From the NCBI GenBank assembly GCA_951394405.1, contig OX596341.1, forward strand, positions 1,984,001-2,048,000: a DNA stretch of 64,000 nucleotides. The letters are read 5' to 3'. Below the pieces are notes generated by a model. The model worked only from the letters and a program-made list of their open reading frames with translations, ran no database searches and had not been told where the DNA came from. Source of the DNA: Coprinellus micaceus (lineage: Eukaryota; Basidiomycota; Agaricomycetes; Agaricales; Psathyrellaceae). Shown piece after piece: positions 24,610-37,759 of this stretch. Every line of letters begins with the position of its first letter. The stretch's first letter is position 1. The position numbers and the translations under genes are program-made.

Positions 24610-25268
24610 GGCTGCGTGTGTTGTAGCGTCAAAGTCGTAAAAAATTGAAGATTAGCGAGAAACTGAAGAACTATCGCAAGCCTGGCGATTCAGAAGTGAA
24701 AGGGAGAAATGTGGCTTGGTACCAGTACCAAAACCACGCTCGGTGGGCGAAGAACTGCGAAGAGGGTGGTGGCAGGCTCTGACTCTGAGTGGCGTGGTGG
24801 GTGGAGAACCGGGCAACGTGTTTCTTGCTTCATGGCTTATAACAAATGTCTGCCTTGTGAGCGCAGACTGTACAGAACAAAGCCTCGCAGCCGCTCATTG
24901 TGTGTGGCGTCACACCTCCGTCACACCATCACCATGGCCACCGCCGTCACACACGCGTCTATCTACTATTGTCCTCGGGCTCCCTGAGTACCGATAGTCG
25001 CCTCGAGGCTCGGACGCTCCATTCCGTCACTCATCATCGTCGGCTTCGACGTCCAGGCTAGTCCAGGGTATCCATGGGTGCATTGACGGAGTAAGCTGTG
25101 TGTACGAACGACAAGGCAATATTAACAGACAACAAGAAAAGAGGGTAACGAGGAAACAGAAACAGGCGCCATGATATACAGAGGTCCCGTTGCAAACGCG
25201 AAATAATATCCGTGTGGGCAAAGCGAATAGGAAAGACAGGGGCGAAGAGAGAAACAGGGTAAGAATGT

Positions 25269-28200
25269 CAAGACGAGATCACTGTGGCAGTGGTGGCAGG
25301 GGCGGTAGAGGAGGAATTACGCTGGCGGGTCGATTTGCTGCTCGCTGGGCTTTGCGCTGTTCGGCCTCCTTGGCTCGTGCCTCCTGCTCTGCCCGCATGG
25401 TGTTCATAATCTGTAATTGCTGTGCAATGAACTCTTGGGTATGAGGTCTATAATTCATTCATATCAGCAGATAGTTCCTTGCGACTAAGCGAATGTGGGC
25501 ACTCACCGCATACGCAGGATACGGAGGATAGTCTGGTCACTCGAAGCATCCGACTCCTTGTTCTTCTCCTTCTTGCGCTCCTTGATGGTGCCCAGATTCC
25601 GCTGGTTATATACACTCTTCGCCCGCTTCTTTATCGTCGGAGCGCTTCGCAGTGTTTGTTGCATCATCCGAACGCACTCCTCCATCAGGGCATCGCTGGA
25701 GCCGTGGGTTAGTTGCTGTACAGAGGACAAAGGTAAACTGATAGCTCACGTATTCCAATCATAATATAGCCGGATGGACAGAATATCACGGTACTTCTGG
25801 TTCTGCAGCGACTCCAGAGGGACAGGGCCCTCTCCGCCCGCATGGAAGTAGTCCCTGAGGAACTGCACAAACGGAATCAGCCCGCAAACCTTCTTACAAT
25901 CTCCGGATATGAGCGCACCTTCAACCACTTGAACACGATATCCACCTCCTTATCCGTCAACGGCTTCAAATCACTTGGGACATCGCTGAGAGGTGGGATC
26001 AACAGCCCCTCAAGAATACCCAGAATCTCCTTCCACACCCGCGCCATAACCGTCTCCTTCCTGGTATCGCTGAGGTAGGTATTCAGCGTGTTGAGATTAT
26101 CCTCCAGATAATCGAACAGCGGAGAAATAGCTTGCTCGATCTCCACATCCGTAAGCTCCTCGGGTCGCAAACGTGGTTTCTCGGAAGGTGGGAGGGGGAG
26201 CTGAACTTCGGAAGACGAAGTGCCAATGGCTGAGCGGTAGAGCGCAGTCACACCTCCAATGGCCTTGTTATAATCCAGGCTACTCTGTTCTCGAGACTTG
26301 GTAAGCTGCTTGATGATGTTTCGGGATAGACACTGTCGAACGAAGGGCGACATCTTGTCCACGAAGATCCTAACCATATCGCTCTCCGCGCGCTTCAGTG
26401 ACCGGAACGCCCGCCCAAAGAAGAAGAGGATGTCGTCTTTCTCGCCTTCCATGCTGACACGTACGAGTAAGCGGCCGTTGGGGTCCAGGTCCATCCAGAG
26501 GTCGTGCGAGAGGCAGTCTGCGAAACGTTTGGGGTCGAGGCAGAGGTAGGCTCGTCCAATGGTGTCGTGCTTGCCGACGAGTGCCCGGTCTCGTACGCTA
26601 GCCATCAGCCAGAGAGGCTTGTCCACTGAGATATCGAAGCTCTCTTCCCCTGCAACGCGATTTAGGTCAGAGGATCAACGACCTCTGGAGAATGGAACAC
26701 TTACATCGAGGGTTGCCCGTCTCATAGATCGTTCTTGTCTTCGCCACCCTATTCCCCTTCTCATCACTCAACGTTGCAAACGTATCCAATCTCGCACTCG
26801 GACTACTCTCTATGGCCACCAGATCCTCCGCAATCACCACCTTCACCGTGAACAAGAACTTATCCCTTTCCACCTTCTCCGGAACCGGGGGTGCCGTTGT
26901 CCTCAAGATCTCCGCAAGTTTGTCCGCTTGCATCTGGTTGTATATGTTATCAAGCAGCTTCAACGCCGCTTCGACGTTATTGAGCTTGACGCAGGACTGA
27001 GGCTGGAAATTGAAAGGCTCAACACGCTTCTCGCCGACGGCGGCTAGCTGCCTCGCACGTTCGAGCCAGGCGGAGGATTTTTGGGGTTGGAGGTAATCGG
27101 TGGGGCGGGGGTACATTTCGTCGAGGAATAGACTCTCGACTCCACGGCAGTACTGGTCGATGACCTTGGATATCATCTTCGCCAGGCTGGTGAAGAATCT
27201 GGCATTCTGATACTCATCTTCCCATTCCAAGTCTTGCAAGAAGTTGATCGGACTTCGCAGGGAGTCGAAGATATCTCTGATCGAGGTACTGTGACCTTCG
27301 GCGCCTTCCGCTTCGAACTTGTCGGCGGAGATGGCTGCCTGTACCCACTGCTCGGTCTTGGCGTCGGTGTTTGCCAGCCATTGCCTGACATATGGCTCGA
27401 AGAACATTGGGATGTCGAATACAAAGGTCCCCCTGTCATGCAAACATAACGTAAGTCATCCCTCCATGCTTCTTAGACAAAGGAGACGACGTACTCTGGT
27501 ACAAAGGCCTTGTACATCTGCATGATGAGCGTTGTTCTCCGGTACAGCGCAAAGATATCTTGGATGGGAACGTCGGGTGTTGGTCCGTTCATAGAGGATT
27601 CGAATAAGCGCTTCTGCGAGTTCTGCAGGTCGGTGAACAGATGTGGGCCGATGATTTCCAGGAACAAGGAGACGATATCAATTTTGCTATAGGATGCCTA
27701 TCAGTCACCTCCATATTGACCGAAAACCCATTCCAACTCACCCAAGCAAAGGTTCAGGGAACCTCTTATCCAATAACTTGGCGCTCTTCTCAATCTCATC
27801 CGTCATTAACAAGAGTGGGAGCGCCCTATTCACCCCAGGCTGCGCCGAGAAACTCTTCATCATATTCTCGTACCAGTACGCCCCGACCTGCTTGATTTTC
27901 TCTTGGACATCCTTCACCCGGGCTTCCACGTCAACGTCGAACTGTTCCAACATGCCGCTTTGTTGAACATGCTCGAGGATATCAAGGAATGAGCGTATTT
28001 CGGCAGGCTTGAGTTGGGGAAGTCCGTCCATGGCGTGGTATAGGGACGAGAGGAAGATATTGAAGAGGGAGCCGTAGGTGCTGGAGAGTTGGTCGATCTT
28101 TCGGGGCGTTAGATCTGTTTACAGAATGAGACATATAGGAGATATGCATACGTCTTGGATAGGCCATGATTCTGGATCATTCTCCTGCATGACCTTTTGC

Positions 28201-30073
28201 ACGCTGTGCAACGCCTCGGGTATACACTCCATGGGTACATCGTTCCGTTCGTAGAACTGCTTCACGAGGTCCAAGAAACACACCGCCCTATACGGGTGCC
28301 CTACTCTCCACCGTAGAGCGCACTCGCTGATCAGCTCGATGTGAGCCGCAGACAAAATGCCAAGCGAGACTTCGTCGTTATCGTCCACTTCTGGGCTGAG
28401 CATGACTTCAAGATCCGCGACAAGGCAATACTCCACGAGCCTGTTGTAGAACTTGCGGGGGTTCGGTGGGATGAACGTAAAGTGGTGACCGACAGGAAGG
28501 TCGTCGTCTCCTCCCGCAGCATGGTGTGCCATGATATCCGCTTCGCCAAACTCCCCCACAGGATCCTCTCCCCCATTCGCATCGTACATCGACCTTCTGC
28601 TACTGATTGACTGTTTCCCAGCATAGTGGTGTGATGCTGGTTGGTCGTAGTTCGAGTAATTCGAGCTCGTACGTTGGAGATTGCTGTAGGGTGCTCCAGC
28701 AGTTCGATCGGGGTTCGACTTGGCGAGTTCAGGGTTGAGTTTGACCATCATGACCATCATTTGCTGAAGATGCGAGGTCTCTGTTTGTTTCCAGTGCTGC
28801 CAGGCAGCTTCAGAGGAAAAGTCTTCTCGTCGGCCAGGGAACGGGGCTCCTGCGTTGATGTTCTTGAGGCAGGTCTTGAGATCGGTAAGAGCTGCCTAGG
28901 GGACAGTCAGCGACACCTAATACAGGTAGTACACGACGCACGCACCTTCTCGTTAACAGCTTGCCCTCTTATCCGGTCCACCTCTGCCTGTATCGACGGA
29001 TCTGGAATCTTGAAAAGCTTTGCGACGATCTTGACCAGGGGCATGTCGTGGACGCTCCAGCTGACAGAGGGGCCAGGGTGGTGCTGTTGGTCTCGTGAGG
29101 TCGAAGAGGATTCATACCCAGAATCGCTCTGTGCATATGTACTCTGCGCTGCGAGTGCCGGCGCGAGCTTGGCAGTATAAGTGTCGAGTCGGGACAGGAG
29201 TTCTGGAGACACATGGTGCACGTTCCGCAGGCACTCTCGGAGCAGTTTGATGAACTGGGCAATCTGATTATTGAGCTCGAGTTTCCAACCCTCGCCCGCA
29301 AGGCTGGGTTCCTTCTTCAATACCGCCGTGGCATATGATGCGAATTTGAGGATAAGTTCCTCGATCTTGCGGCTCTCCTTCATTTGGCGTCTGAACGACT
29401 CGACGGTGAACTCCCCATAGAACTTGGCCATAGTTCTCCGGACGAACTGATCGGAGTAACTGTAGCTTTGTGAGTGGGTGACTTGGGGCACACGACGCTG
29501 CAACGCACCCTGGATCCCGTCCCATTGCAATATCCTGCAGTTTCTGCTCCAGCACCTTGAGCAGCTTCTCGGGGAATTTGACGCTCTTGGACCCATCCCG
29601 GAAGAGATCCCCGATGGAGAACGTCGACAATGCTGAGAGTCTCGAGTGTTCGCGAACGAGGTCTGGTGGTTGTGGCGTTCTCGAGGCATCTGTCGTGACT
29701 TTGGGTGTCAATACATGGGACAGGACACTAATGCCCTCGTTAGCTGATGCAGCGGCTCATACCCGGATTGAGACTTACGCGACACGGAGAGTATAGCTTC
29801 CAAACAACATTAGAGGATGGTTTAAAAGGAGATCTTTGAGTACTCACTCAAAGAGATCCTCCTCTGTCACTCGATACTTGGATATCCGTCGTTCATGTGT
29901 GGTACTATCATAACTCCTCCGTGACATGAAGTTCCTGGGCCGTTCGGAATTCTTGTACGAGATAAGGGGCCTCTGATGTCTTCTTCCGTTCCAGAGGATC
30001 GATCCCAGCCCTCAAACCCAGGAATAGATGTGAAATTGAGAGACTGAGGTGGAGGATGGCGAAGTGTTGTCAT
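25269..30073 (-). CDS. Munc13-like protein with MHD1, C2 and MHD2 domains
   Basis: Large multi-exon protein of about 1,400 residues. Fungal relatives (S. pombe Ync13 type) act in exocytosis and membrane traffic during cell-wall building and cytokinesis. The start chosen is ATG at 30073 (MTTLRHPPPQ); the open frame further up begins only with a TTG. Visible order: an N-terminal Ser/Pro region; a helical MUN-like block (28.1-29.5 kb); the MHD1 region at about 27.0-28.0 kb; and a C2 domain at about 26.45-26.95 kb (FLFTVKVVIAEDLVAIESS to VGKHDTIGRAYL). The MHD2 region lies at 25.75-26.4 kb (FVDKMSPFVRQCLSRNIIKQ). The last exon ends in QEARAKEAEQRKAQRAASKS and stops at 25269. A signal peptide and membrane helices are absent. 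The domain call is good; exon edges in the middle were not all worked out. Confidence 0.82.
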
Positions 30074-32339
30074 ATCAGCACGACTCAAAGTGGTAGGCTG
30101 TGGCAATGCTGATGCCAATCAAACGTAAATAAGCGCCCCTACCGGTGCTCAGATCCTAAAAGATAGCAAGGCTAGGCAAGAAACGTGTAGAATTGCGCAT
30201 AACCCGACGCAAACGCTGCTCTGTGCTATATATAACCGTTTTAGCTCGCGTGATTCCAAGGGAAGGGGCAATATATGGCAATATATACGCCTGTGCCACT
30301 GGCACGGGCTAACGGTCCTCTGAGTCCCATGCCCTCCCCATAGAAAAATCTTATTCGCTCCCGATCCAAGCTCCGCACAGGCAGATTTAGTGCGCGATGA
30401 TGACGTTTTGGCACCTAACCTCCCCAAAGCCTTCCGCACTGGGTGACCTGACCTCAGTAAAGCCTAACATTTCTCGTCACAATATCAGGTTGGACAGCTC
30501 TGCAACGAATGAAGCAACCCCACCCCAAGTGATAAAGAGGCCGTCATATAGAAGACCTGGGCAAAATGTGACTGTCGTCATACCTCGAATGATCTATCAC
30601 ATAATGGGATTCTCCAGTAAGTAGTGCACCATTCCAGCGTACTTGAAGCAACCATCGGGAGTGGCGTCTAGACTGAATGCTCTCTAAGAGCTAGCCATTT
30701 TCGTGTGTTCTCCTGCTCTCGGGTCCTCTCCCCCACTGAGTTCGTGTGCCTCGGCCTAAGGGTAAGTATCATAATCTCCGAGACCTTCGAAAACGGAGTC
30801 AGAGTTCATTCGAACATAATTAATTAAGAAGCTGGCAGTTCCTTTGTCGTGGCGTATCCGCTCAGTCTCGGATCAGCTGGAGTCGCCGAAAATGAGTCGG
30901 TTTCACATCTTGTAGGACTTTATAGGAATCCACCACTCACCCGTGCGCAGGGTAATCGATGCCCTAGGCCTTCCATGGGGCTACACTATTCCAACGTGAA
31001 TAAACGTGTGAGGTTCCCGAGCCATAAACGTTACACATGGACACACTTTTACGCCTGGCTCGGAGAACCCATAACCCACCTCCAAACGTGTAACATTCCT
31101 ATTTTCCCCAATCCATAATGGAAACAGACGGTAACCAGTAGTCGGAAACGGTAACAAAATACGGGCCTTAGTCGGACGGCGCAAAATCGCTGACTTGATC
31201 CCGACTTGGCCTGACTTTGGTCCGACTATCCTTTTTACTGAGGGTAACCCATTGAAGGATCTGAAGCTGTCATTCAGCGCCGACAATGTCGCTGACAACG
31301 TCTTGGGCGATGTGCATCTACAGACTACCATGCACTCATTGCGACTTTCCAGTGGACCACGCCATCGACTTAGAGCGCGCGGAGGAGCACGAGTCAAATG
31401 GAGAAGGTAAAGGGGGAAGAAATGACTCGAACCAATCCTCCCAGCCCTGTCAAATTCTTCTGAATGGACCCTAGCCTAGGTACATGGAAAGAAATCCGAG
31501 AGAAGGTTCTCTCACGTCAGTTCTAAGTACTATAAACGGCGCTGACCATTTCGCTTCCTTTATGGGTGGTCACAGATGGAAATACCGAGATGGGACATGC
31601 TGAGGGTGTGTTTGAGCCTGTTGCCGTGCTTCAGGGCAGAGCTCTCTTCTGCTGGTCTTGGTCCCGTAGCCATGCTGTGAGGCAAACGTCGGCGTCCCGT
31701 TCCCACTTGGGCCCATGCTCTCGCCGGGCGCTAGTTTTCGCGCGGCAACCTCGGCACCTACGTACCTGAGTTTAAAACCTTCCCGGAAGTTGGAACCTCT
31801 TGACTGAACATGAACTTCTTCAGACAGCCACTACCGCTGAAGTACCGCCTCAGGCACCCTCTTGCCCTTGCAGAGTACCTCTAGAAAAAAACACTCACGA
31901 TCGTCATACCGGTAGTGAACGCCCTACGACAGGCGTGGTGCATAGCGGCTCACCTTTCCTCGAGCGACCCACCACAACGGCTCCTCCCCGCTTTGCCTAT
32001 CCGAGCATCCTAGGGGTAGACTTGAAGCTTTCAGCATTCCATGTAAAGGTCTTTGCATCTGTGCTCGGGGCCCTGAAAACACTAGTACGTGTGAGTTTGC
32101 ATGGAATTCCCCTTACTCAGATGGGTGACCGAAGATTTCAGCGGTCCTTCCTCAACGGTATTGTTACATACTGATTCAGCAACCACGAGTAATAATGTCT
32201 CCACACAAACACTGAATACAAGGGTCCATAAATAGTCAGCTGCAGTAGAAATGCCTAGTCAACTGTTTCCTTCCCCTCATCCCCCGCTCTACATTCCGAC
32301 CGAGTCAGGCATTCCATCCTCTACCGGGGCCCAGTCCCA
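30074..32339. other. Intergenic interval
   Basis: About 2.3 kb between divergent genes (Munc13-like minus, kinase-like 3 plus). No open frame with a family motif or splice support was seen. It probably contains both promoters. No repeat was recognised by eye. Confidence 0.4.
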
Positions 32340-33706
32340 ATGGATAATCAACAGTCTTTCGTCGACATGCAAGTGTATCTAGGTGGTTCCGGTCAGCATG
32401 AAGCAGACCATTATCTCGTTGAAGAATTTCTCTCCTCCAACGACGCCTCAACCGTCGCCGCAGGTCTTGAATGGCACCGCAAAGAGCCTCAAGCCATGAT
32501 AGACGCTCACTACCGGGTACGTCGTTCCTTCCACCTCTGCCTACGCCCATCTGACTGAATAAAACCTGGAAGGCGCTCGAGAGTGGAGATCTTGATCCTG
32601 CGCGTACTGCAGGGATTAGGAAATCTCTCCTCCGTTTCTCTGAAGCGTCTGGGCTGCGTCCAGCAGTTTTTCACGTCGAGGGCGTCCAGGTGCTCAGTAC
32701 ACAGCCTGTGGTGATGATGCCTGGCTCCAACGTATTGAATGGGATTCAAGTTGCCACGTCCGGCTTGGTGAGCTTGAAGACCCGCCGCCGGCTGAGGGGA
32801 TGGGGTGTCCAGGACGCGAAGAAGGTGGGCATCAAAGTTGCCCCAAACCTGCCGAGCACTTCACTGATGCTCTTTCACGATAGGCGTTGAACCGAGAAGC
32901 TATTTTCCAGCGCTTCGGTGGTGGCCATTCCGGGATACTGTCCCTGATTGGAGTTCTGGAAATTTCCTCCCCCATCCCGGAGACATACCTCGTGTGCCCC
33001 TCCCTCCAGAACGGGACGATCCTCCAATATCTCAGCAGAACCCCAGATGCCGACCGCCGCACCCTGGTGAGCCTTGCCATATGCCAGCGGGGTTTTGGTT
33101 GAATCTAACGAGCAATGTGCCCTGCGTCTTCATCCTAGGTCAAGGGTGTCACCGATGCCCTGCGGTATCTTCACGATGCCGGCATCATTCATGGGGACCT
33201 AAGAGGAATCAACATCCTCATCAAGTCTGACGGAAGCGCCTGCATCTCCAACTTCTCGTCTGCACGTTTAATCAACGAAGATGCCTCCACCTGGCTGGAC
33301 GTGATGTCGATTGGAAGTATTCCCTGGCAAGCGCCAGAACTCCTGCAAGCACCAACACCGTTCACCACGAAGGCTACCGACGTTTACGCATTTGGCTGTC
33401 TCGTTTACGAGGTCGGCGGAGCGACAATTCATCTCTGCCTAGTACTAATCAGAAAGGCGACAGATATACACTGGCAAGCATCCTCTATGGGATATTACGG
33501 GGGTTCCCCGCATGATCGTGGAAGTCTGCTATCAGAATAGGCGCCCGACAAAGCCGCAGACTGCGGATGATCCTTTCGCCCGGTTCGGCCTCTCGGAGGA
33601 GGTGTGGGGGATAATGGAGATGTGCTGGGCAGGCAACCCTCATGGGAGACCTACGACGACTGGTCTTGTGCAAAATGTCGCGTCGCGGGTCGATGGACAG
33701 TCGTAG
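32340..33706 (+). CDS. Kinase-like protein 3 (DFG Asp lost)
   Basis: Paralogue of the genes at 9.3, 20.6 and 37.8 kb. ATG at 32340. The N-terminal region has HRKEPQAMIDAHYR, then an intron, then a region with RTAGIRKSLLRFSEASGLRP. The N-lobe retains Lys in LVSLKTRRRL. The catalytic loop AGIIHGDLRGINILI keeps Asp and Asn. The DFG position reads CISNFSSARL, so both Asp and Gly are changed. WQAPELLQAP and TDVYAFGCLVYE follow. The last intron uses an acceptor at GCGACAG near 33460, which restores the frame into YTGKHPLWDITGVPRM and LSEEVWGIMEMCW. With that splice the gene is intact. Loss of the metal-binding Asp suggests a pseudokinase. Confidence 0.78.
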
Positions 33707-36700
33707 TCTTCTTGGACTTAGTTGAGTCGATGAATCAAAAGAGTGGGTCGCCTTGGGGTCGCCGCTCATGAAACTCAAATATGTAACTTTAGAAGTCGAT
33801 TTCTACACTATCTTAGCTGGTCCTCCCTCTTCGCGACGATCCAGCGGCACCTATGCCTGACGTCACCGGGGCGCTGCGGCTCACCACGTTCGCTGAGCCT
33901 GTCTACTCGAGCGACGCCACTTGCAACCCGACGGAGGTCTCACTGGCCGGTCCACCAAATCTGAAGGATTCACAAGGAGAGTGGTCAGAACCGTAGCCCA
34001 AGCGGTAGGTATCGTTGGCAGAGCGCGAGAGTCGTGTTTTCAACGGTTTGCCTTGCGAAGGCATTTCTGTCAGGCCCGACCAAACCGAGGACGCGACGCG
34101 TGCCCTATCACAAAGTGCACAGGCCGTCACGGGCCCCGACAAGAAGTCAAGTTGATGTAGCAGCTCAAGGCCCGTCGCAGCATTGGCCCAATACCCTAAG
34201 AACTGGGGAGCGCGGTGACCCTGAGAGCGACGCAAGCAAAAGGTCCCGACGTTGATGTATATCTGAATCGCTGATATTAAGCGCCCGTCCAGCCTGAGAT
34301 CAGTATGCTTTTTTGGGGCCCCGTGTTGGCGGAGGCGGGGCTGAATTACCTGCTGGAACACAGCTACCCCGTCGGGCACGACGTGGAGTAAGAGCCCACT
34401 TGGACGGCCGCCCGTTGAACACTGCTCTCTGCTCTCTGTTATGAATTGACCTCCGTTGCTCTCGCCTGGTACACACAGACACGATCTCGAGACTTACTCG
34501 GCCCCGCTCATCATCAAAATCAGTCCATCCCTCAGCCATTGACGTGCACTTTCACAGAAGTCTCCGCGTTCTTCTTGTGTGGCGTTGCGAAGGAGCTGGG
34601 ATACAAATCTATACAAATGTCGAGCGATTGAAGGCGCGAGTTCGATGAGGCAAGTGAGGCTCGGACCCGGAGACCAGTCCTGAATCGGCGATGCTGAGAA
34701 ATTGATGCCCGCGACGCCGAGTTGACGGGTGGGACACTGCTGATTGGGGGCGCAACGCTCTGCCTTCTTGCCTCCATCGTTGTGGGGTGAAGACGCTTCC
34801 AATGAGGCCTTTCATCTCGTTCTCGATCCCCACAATACCCACGGTGTCCTAAATCCACAGTTCCTAAAGAAACCTTGACCAAAGGGGAACCGCACCGCCG
34901 ACTGGCGCCTGAGCTACACATCCGAATCCCAGTCTTCAAAGCCCCAAGCTTCATCGATCATCACTTGGGACTTCACACCACCTTCACCTGCGCCCGATAG
35001 CGCCTCAGCGCTGTGGCACACCGTTCTCATTTCCCAACTTCACGAGTGATTTGAGTGACCTGTACCCTGAATCCCTCTGCTAAGGGGACGCGGATGCGGT
35101 CAGTTGGTACGTGACACTTTTCATGAACCAAAAGGGACTCATCGATTGGCCGTTTTGTGCCCAGAGTCAGTGACCTTTAAGGGTGTCTGGACTGCACAAT
35201 TCTCCGCCGGTCTGTCATTTCCAGGTTCGTGCTGCATGCCCATGCCCAATGCGCTCGGCTACAGGATGAGGAATGGGATTGCATTCAATCAACCGTCCAT
35301 AGCGCCAAAATGGTACGGCATGTGGCAAGCCGGCCCACACGCTGGTAGCCCTAGAGTACGATCTTTGTGGCCAAGTCGTCTCTCCACTTCATCACCCAAA
35401 ATGAGGCGGCTAAATTCTGCTTCCCTTGCTGGAACCCGCGAAGCCTTGGAAGTCTTGAGCCACCCTACAATCTATTTGATCGCCGAGGTTCTGCTCGCGA
35501 GTACCGCCGTTACTGTACTATGGGGCCCGAGGTCATGCCTAGATCGCTTCTATCCTTTCAGACCCTTTCATTGGGCTCGTGCCCACGAGCTGGGCTTCCG
35601 GAAGACAAACACACAGCCCTCGACAAAGGATCACCTCTGGACGAACTAGGGATCGCACAGTCACTGTGTGCATGTGCCGAGACCCACTGCAATTCTACGG
35701 CGACGACAAGTGGGTAAACACCTCATTGCACTTCGACCGAAAGGCTAAACGAAGCAATTCGCATAGCTTAGACTCACCTCAAAAACTGTAGCGACCGCTT
35801 GCAGGGTTCGAAAACGGCACCGTCACGGGGATCGAAGACATGCAGCCGGGGTTGCTGGGAGAGGCTTTGGGCCTCATTCACCGAAGCCCTAACCTCTGAC
35901 ACCTCCCGGCGGCCCATGAGCACGGACTTTTGGCAGGACTGTCGGAAGGTGGCGCTTGCAGAGCGTTAGGTCGCACTAGTGATGGTGAGGCCTCCACTCG
36001 ATTTTTCCGCATTCCTCCCAGAACCTCTGATCGCAGTTTTCTAGCCTGAAGGTTGGTCCACAGCCCAGTGGCTTTCCTTCGCATGTTCAAAACGTGGGGC
36101 AAGATACTGGGAACTTACACGGAATTCCTATCAAATGACTTTGATATGATACCCGTGGCTAGAGCCAGCCGGCCAGAACCCCATCTTCTGAAGGAGCGGT
36201 AATTAAGCGGTGGCGGTCGATCATTTCTCACCCGGCATCCCCGACTTCTTGCGCTGCGTACATACGTGGACAAAGGATACAGTTGAAGTGTACCACACGA
36301 TGGCTATGTCTCCAATTTCGGTGCAGCACCGCACAGCATAAGTTTAACAGGCAGCCTCGTACCCTAACAGCCCTGGTTCATTTCCCTAGACACCCTCCCA
36401 GCTCCAAACGGCTTACTGCACCCCAACAAACTATATCCAACTTGCACCTATTTCATTTCTGGGATCGAGAAGGCGCGCGCGCTCAAAAGGAGTGCACGAA
36501 TGTCACTAAATCGGGTGGGCTACTGACTATGTTTGCTGGATCTAGGTTTCCGGTCGACTACCTTCACCTGGAGCGTGGTACAGTGATACATTTGACCGGA
36601 TGTGGGCACGGAGTTCGCATTCTAACATTGGGGACGGGACCTTTATCATAGATTGGCAGCCCTCGAGCTCTGGAGAACTGCGACGACTGATTCAGCCAAT

Positions 36701-37759
36701 CGGGTGACCCTGATAGAAAAATCCTAACAGAAGTCTGGGTTCCAAGAAGACTTTTACTGTCGCTCCAAAGGCTTCGGGTACGACCAGTACGCCTTGTCTC
36801 GTCCTGTCTCTACGGCCTCTCTATCCATCTGATCAGATTTCTTAGTGTGTACACGATCGCGGATGGAGATGCTTTCCACTTGAACCCCAGCGATGGGAAA
36901 ACCTTTTTTCTTTGACCCGCTTCCCAGAACCAGGAGTGCTACGAAACCAATCCTCTCTAGGGAAGGGATGACTTAACTTAATCGACATCGCTGGCATCTA
37001 CACTCCTTATTTGCTTGTTCTGAGGAAATGAAGTTGTCTGTCGTGTTTTAAGATATAAAATGAAGATATGCTATGAAACCTTATAAGCGCGCGGCCAGTG
37101 CTCCTTTCGGGTGACTCGCCTAATTTCTCTTGGGTACCCATGATAAAATGCCATGCAACTGGGTGCTCGATGACGTTTTCATACGGTGTTTTTTCATTGG
37201 GGAGACAACAGCTGTGTCGGCCTCTGTTAATTAAATGCATTATTAGGGGGTGAGGGGGTGTTTCTCTCATGTTATGAGCTCGAAATGAGGTTGGCCAAGT
37301 ATAATATGAGCACCGGTTGGGTGTCCCCCATCACCTGCCCACCGACTAAGCCCAAAGCGGAGTTGCGGCACTGGGGTTCGGCGCGGAGGCCTATCGGAAT
37401 TGAAGCTTGTTTTTTCGTGCTACGCGACTTGGATCGAGCAACTATGAACTGATTGTCTCAGCCCAAGTAGAATTGTGAACTTTAGCGGCAAATTGAGCCC
37501 CGAGTTATGCTTCTTTTTCCGCTTCACTCAGATCCCTTCGATCCCTCCTTCGGAAGATGGCCACAAGTGTTGAAGACCATTTGATCTCATCAAAAACGAG
37601 CTGGTGTAATGTTATGCACCGCATTAGGCTGAGAAGCCGTCCTCAACCCTGGTATGGCGGTTGAACGCGGCCATCCGGTCGCCGTAAAGAGTAGGGACGG
37701 GAAGAATAAAAGTCGAGTCGGTCGCCCAGCTCCCAGCTCAGTCACAGCCCGGTTTAACC
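33707..37759. other. Gene-poor interval of about 4 kb
   Basis: No convincing gene. Scattered short open frames on both strands lack recognisable domains, and no two could be joined by clean introns. A stretch on the minus strand near 34.5-34.7 kb (LYRFVSQLLRNATQEERGDF) is weakly helix-like and may be a relic, but no family was recognised. Codon use looks non-coding. Confidence 0.4.

Noticed and set aside
35780..35850. tRNA-like GGTTCGAAA box, and a similar GACTCGAAC near 58380
   Set aside because: No matching A box or cloverleaf arms could be found around either.
33707..37759. Many short open frames in the 4-kb gap between kinase-like genes 3 and 4
   Set aside because: No domain, no splice support, and no consistent strand or codon bias.
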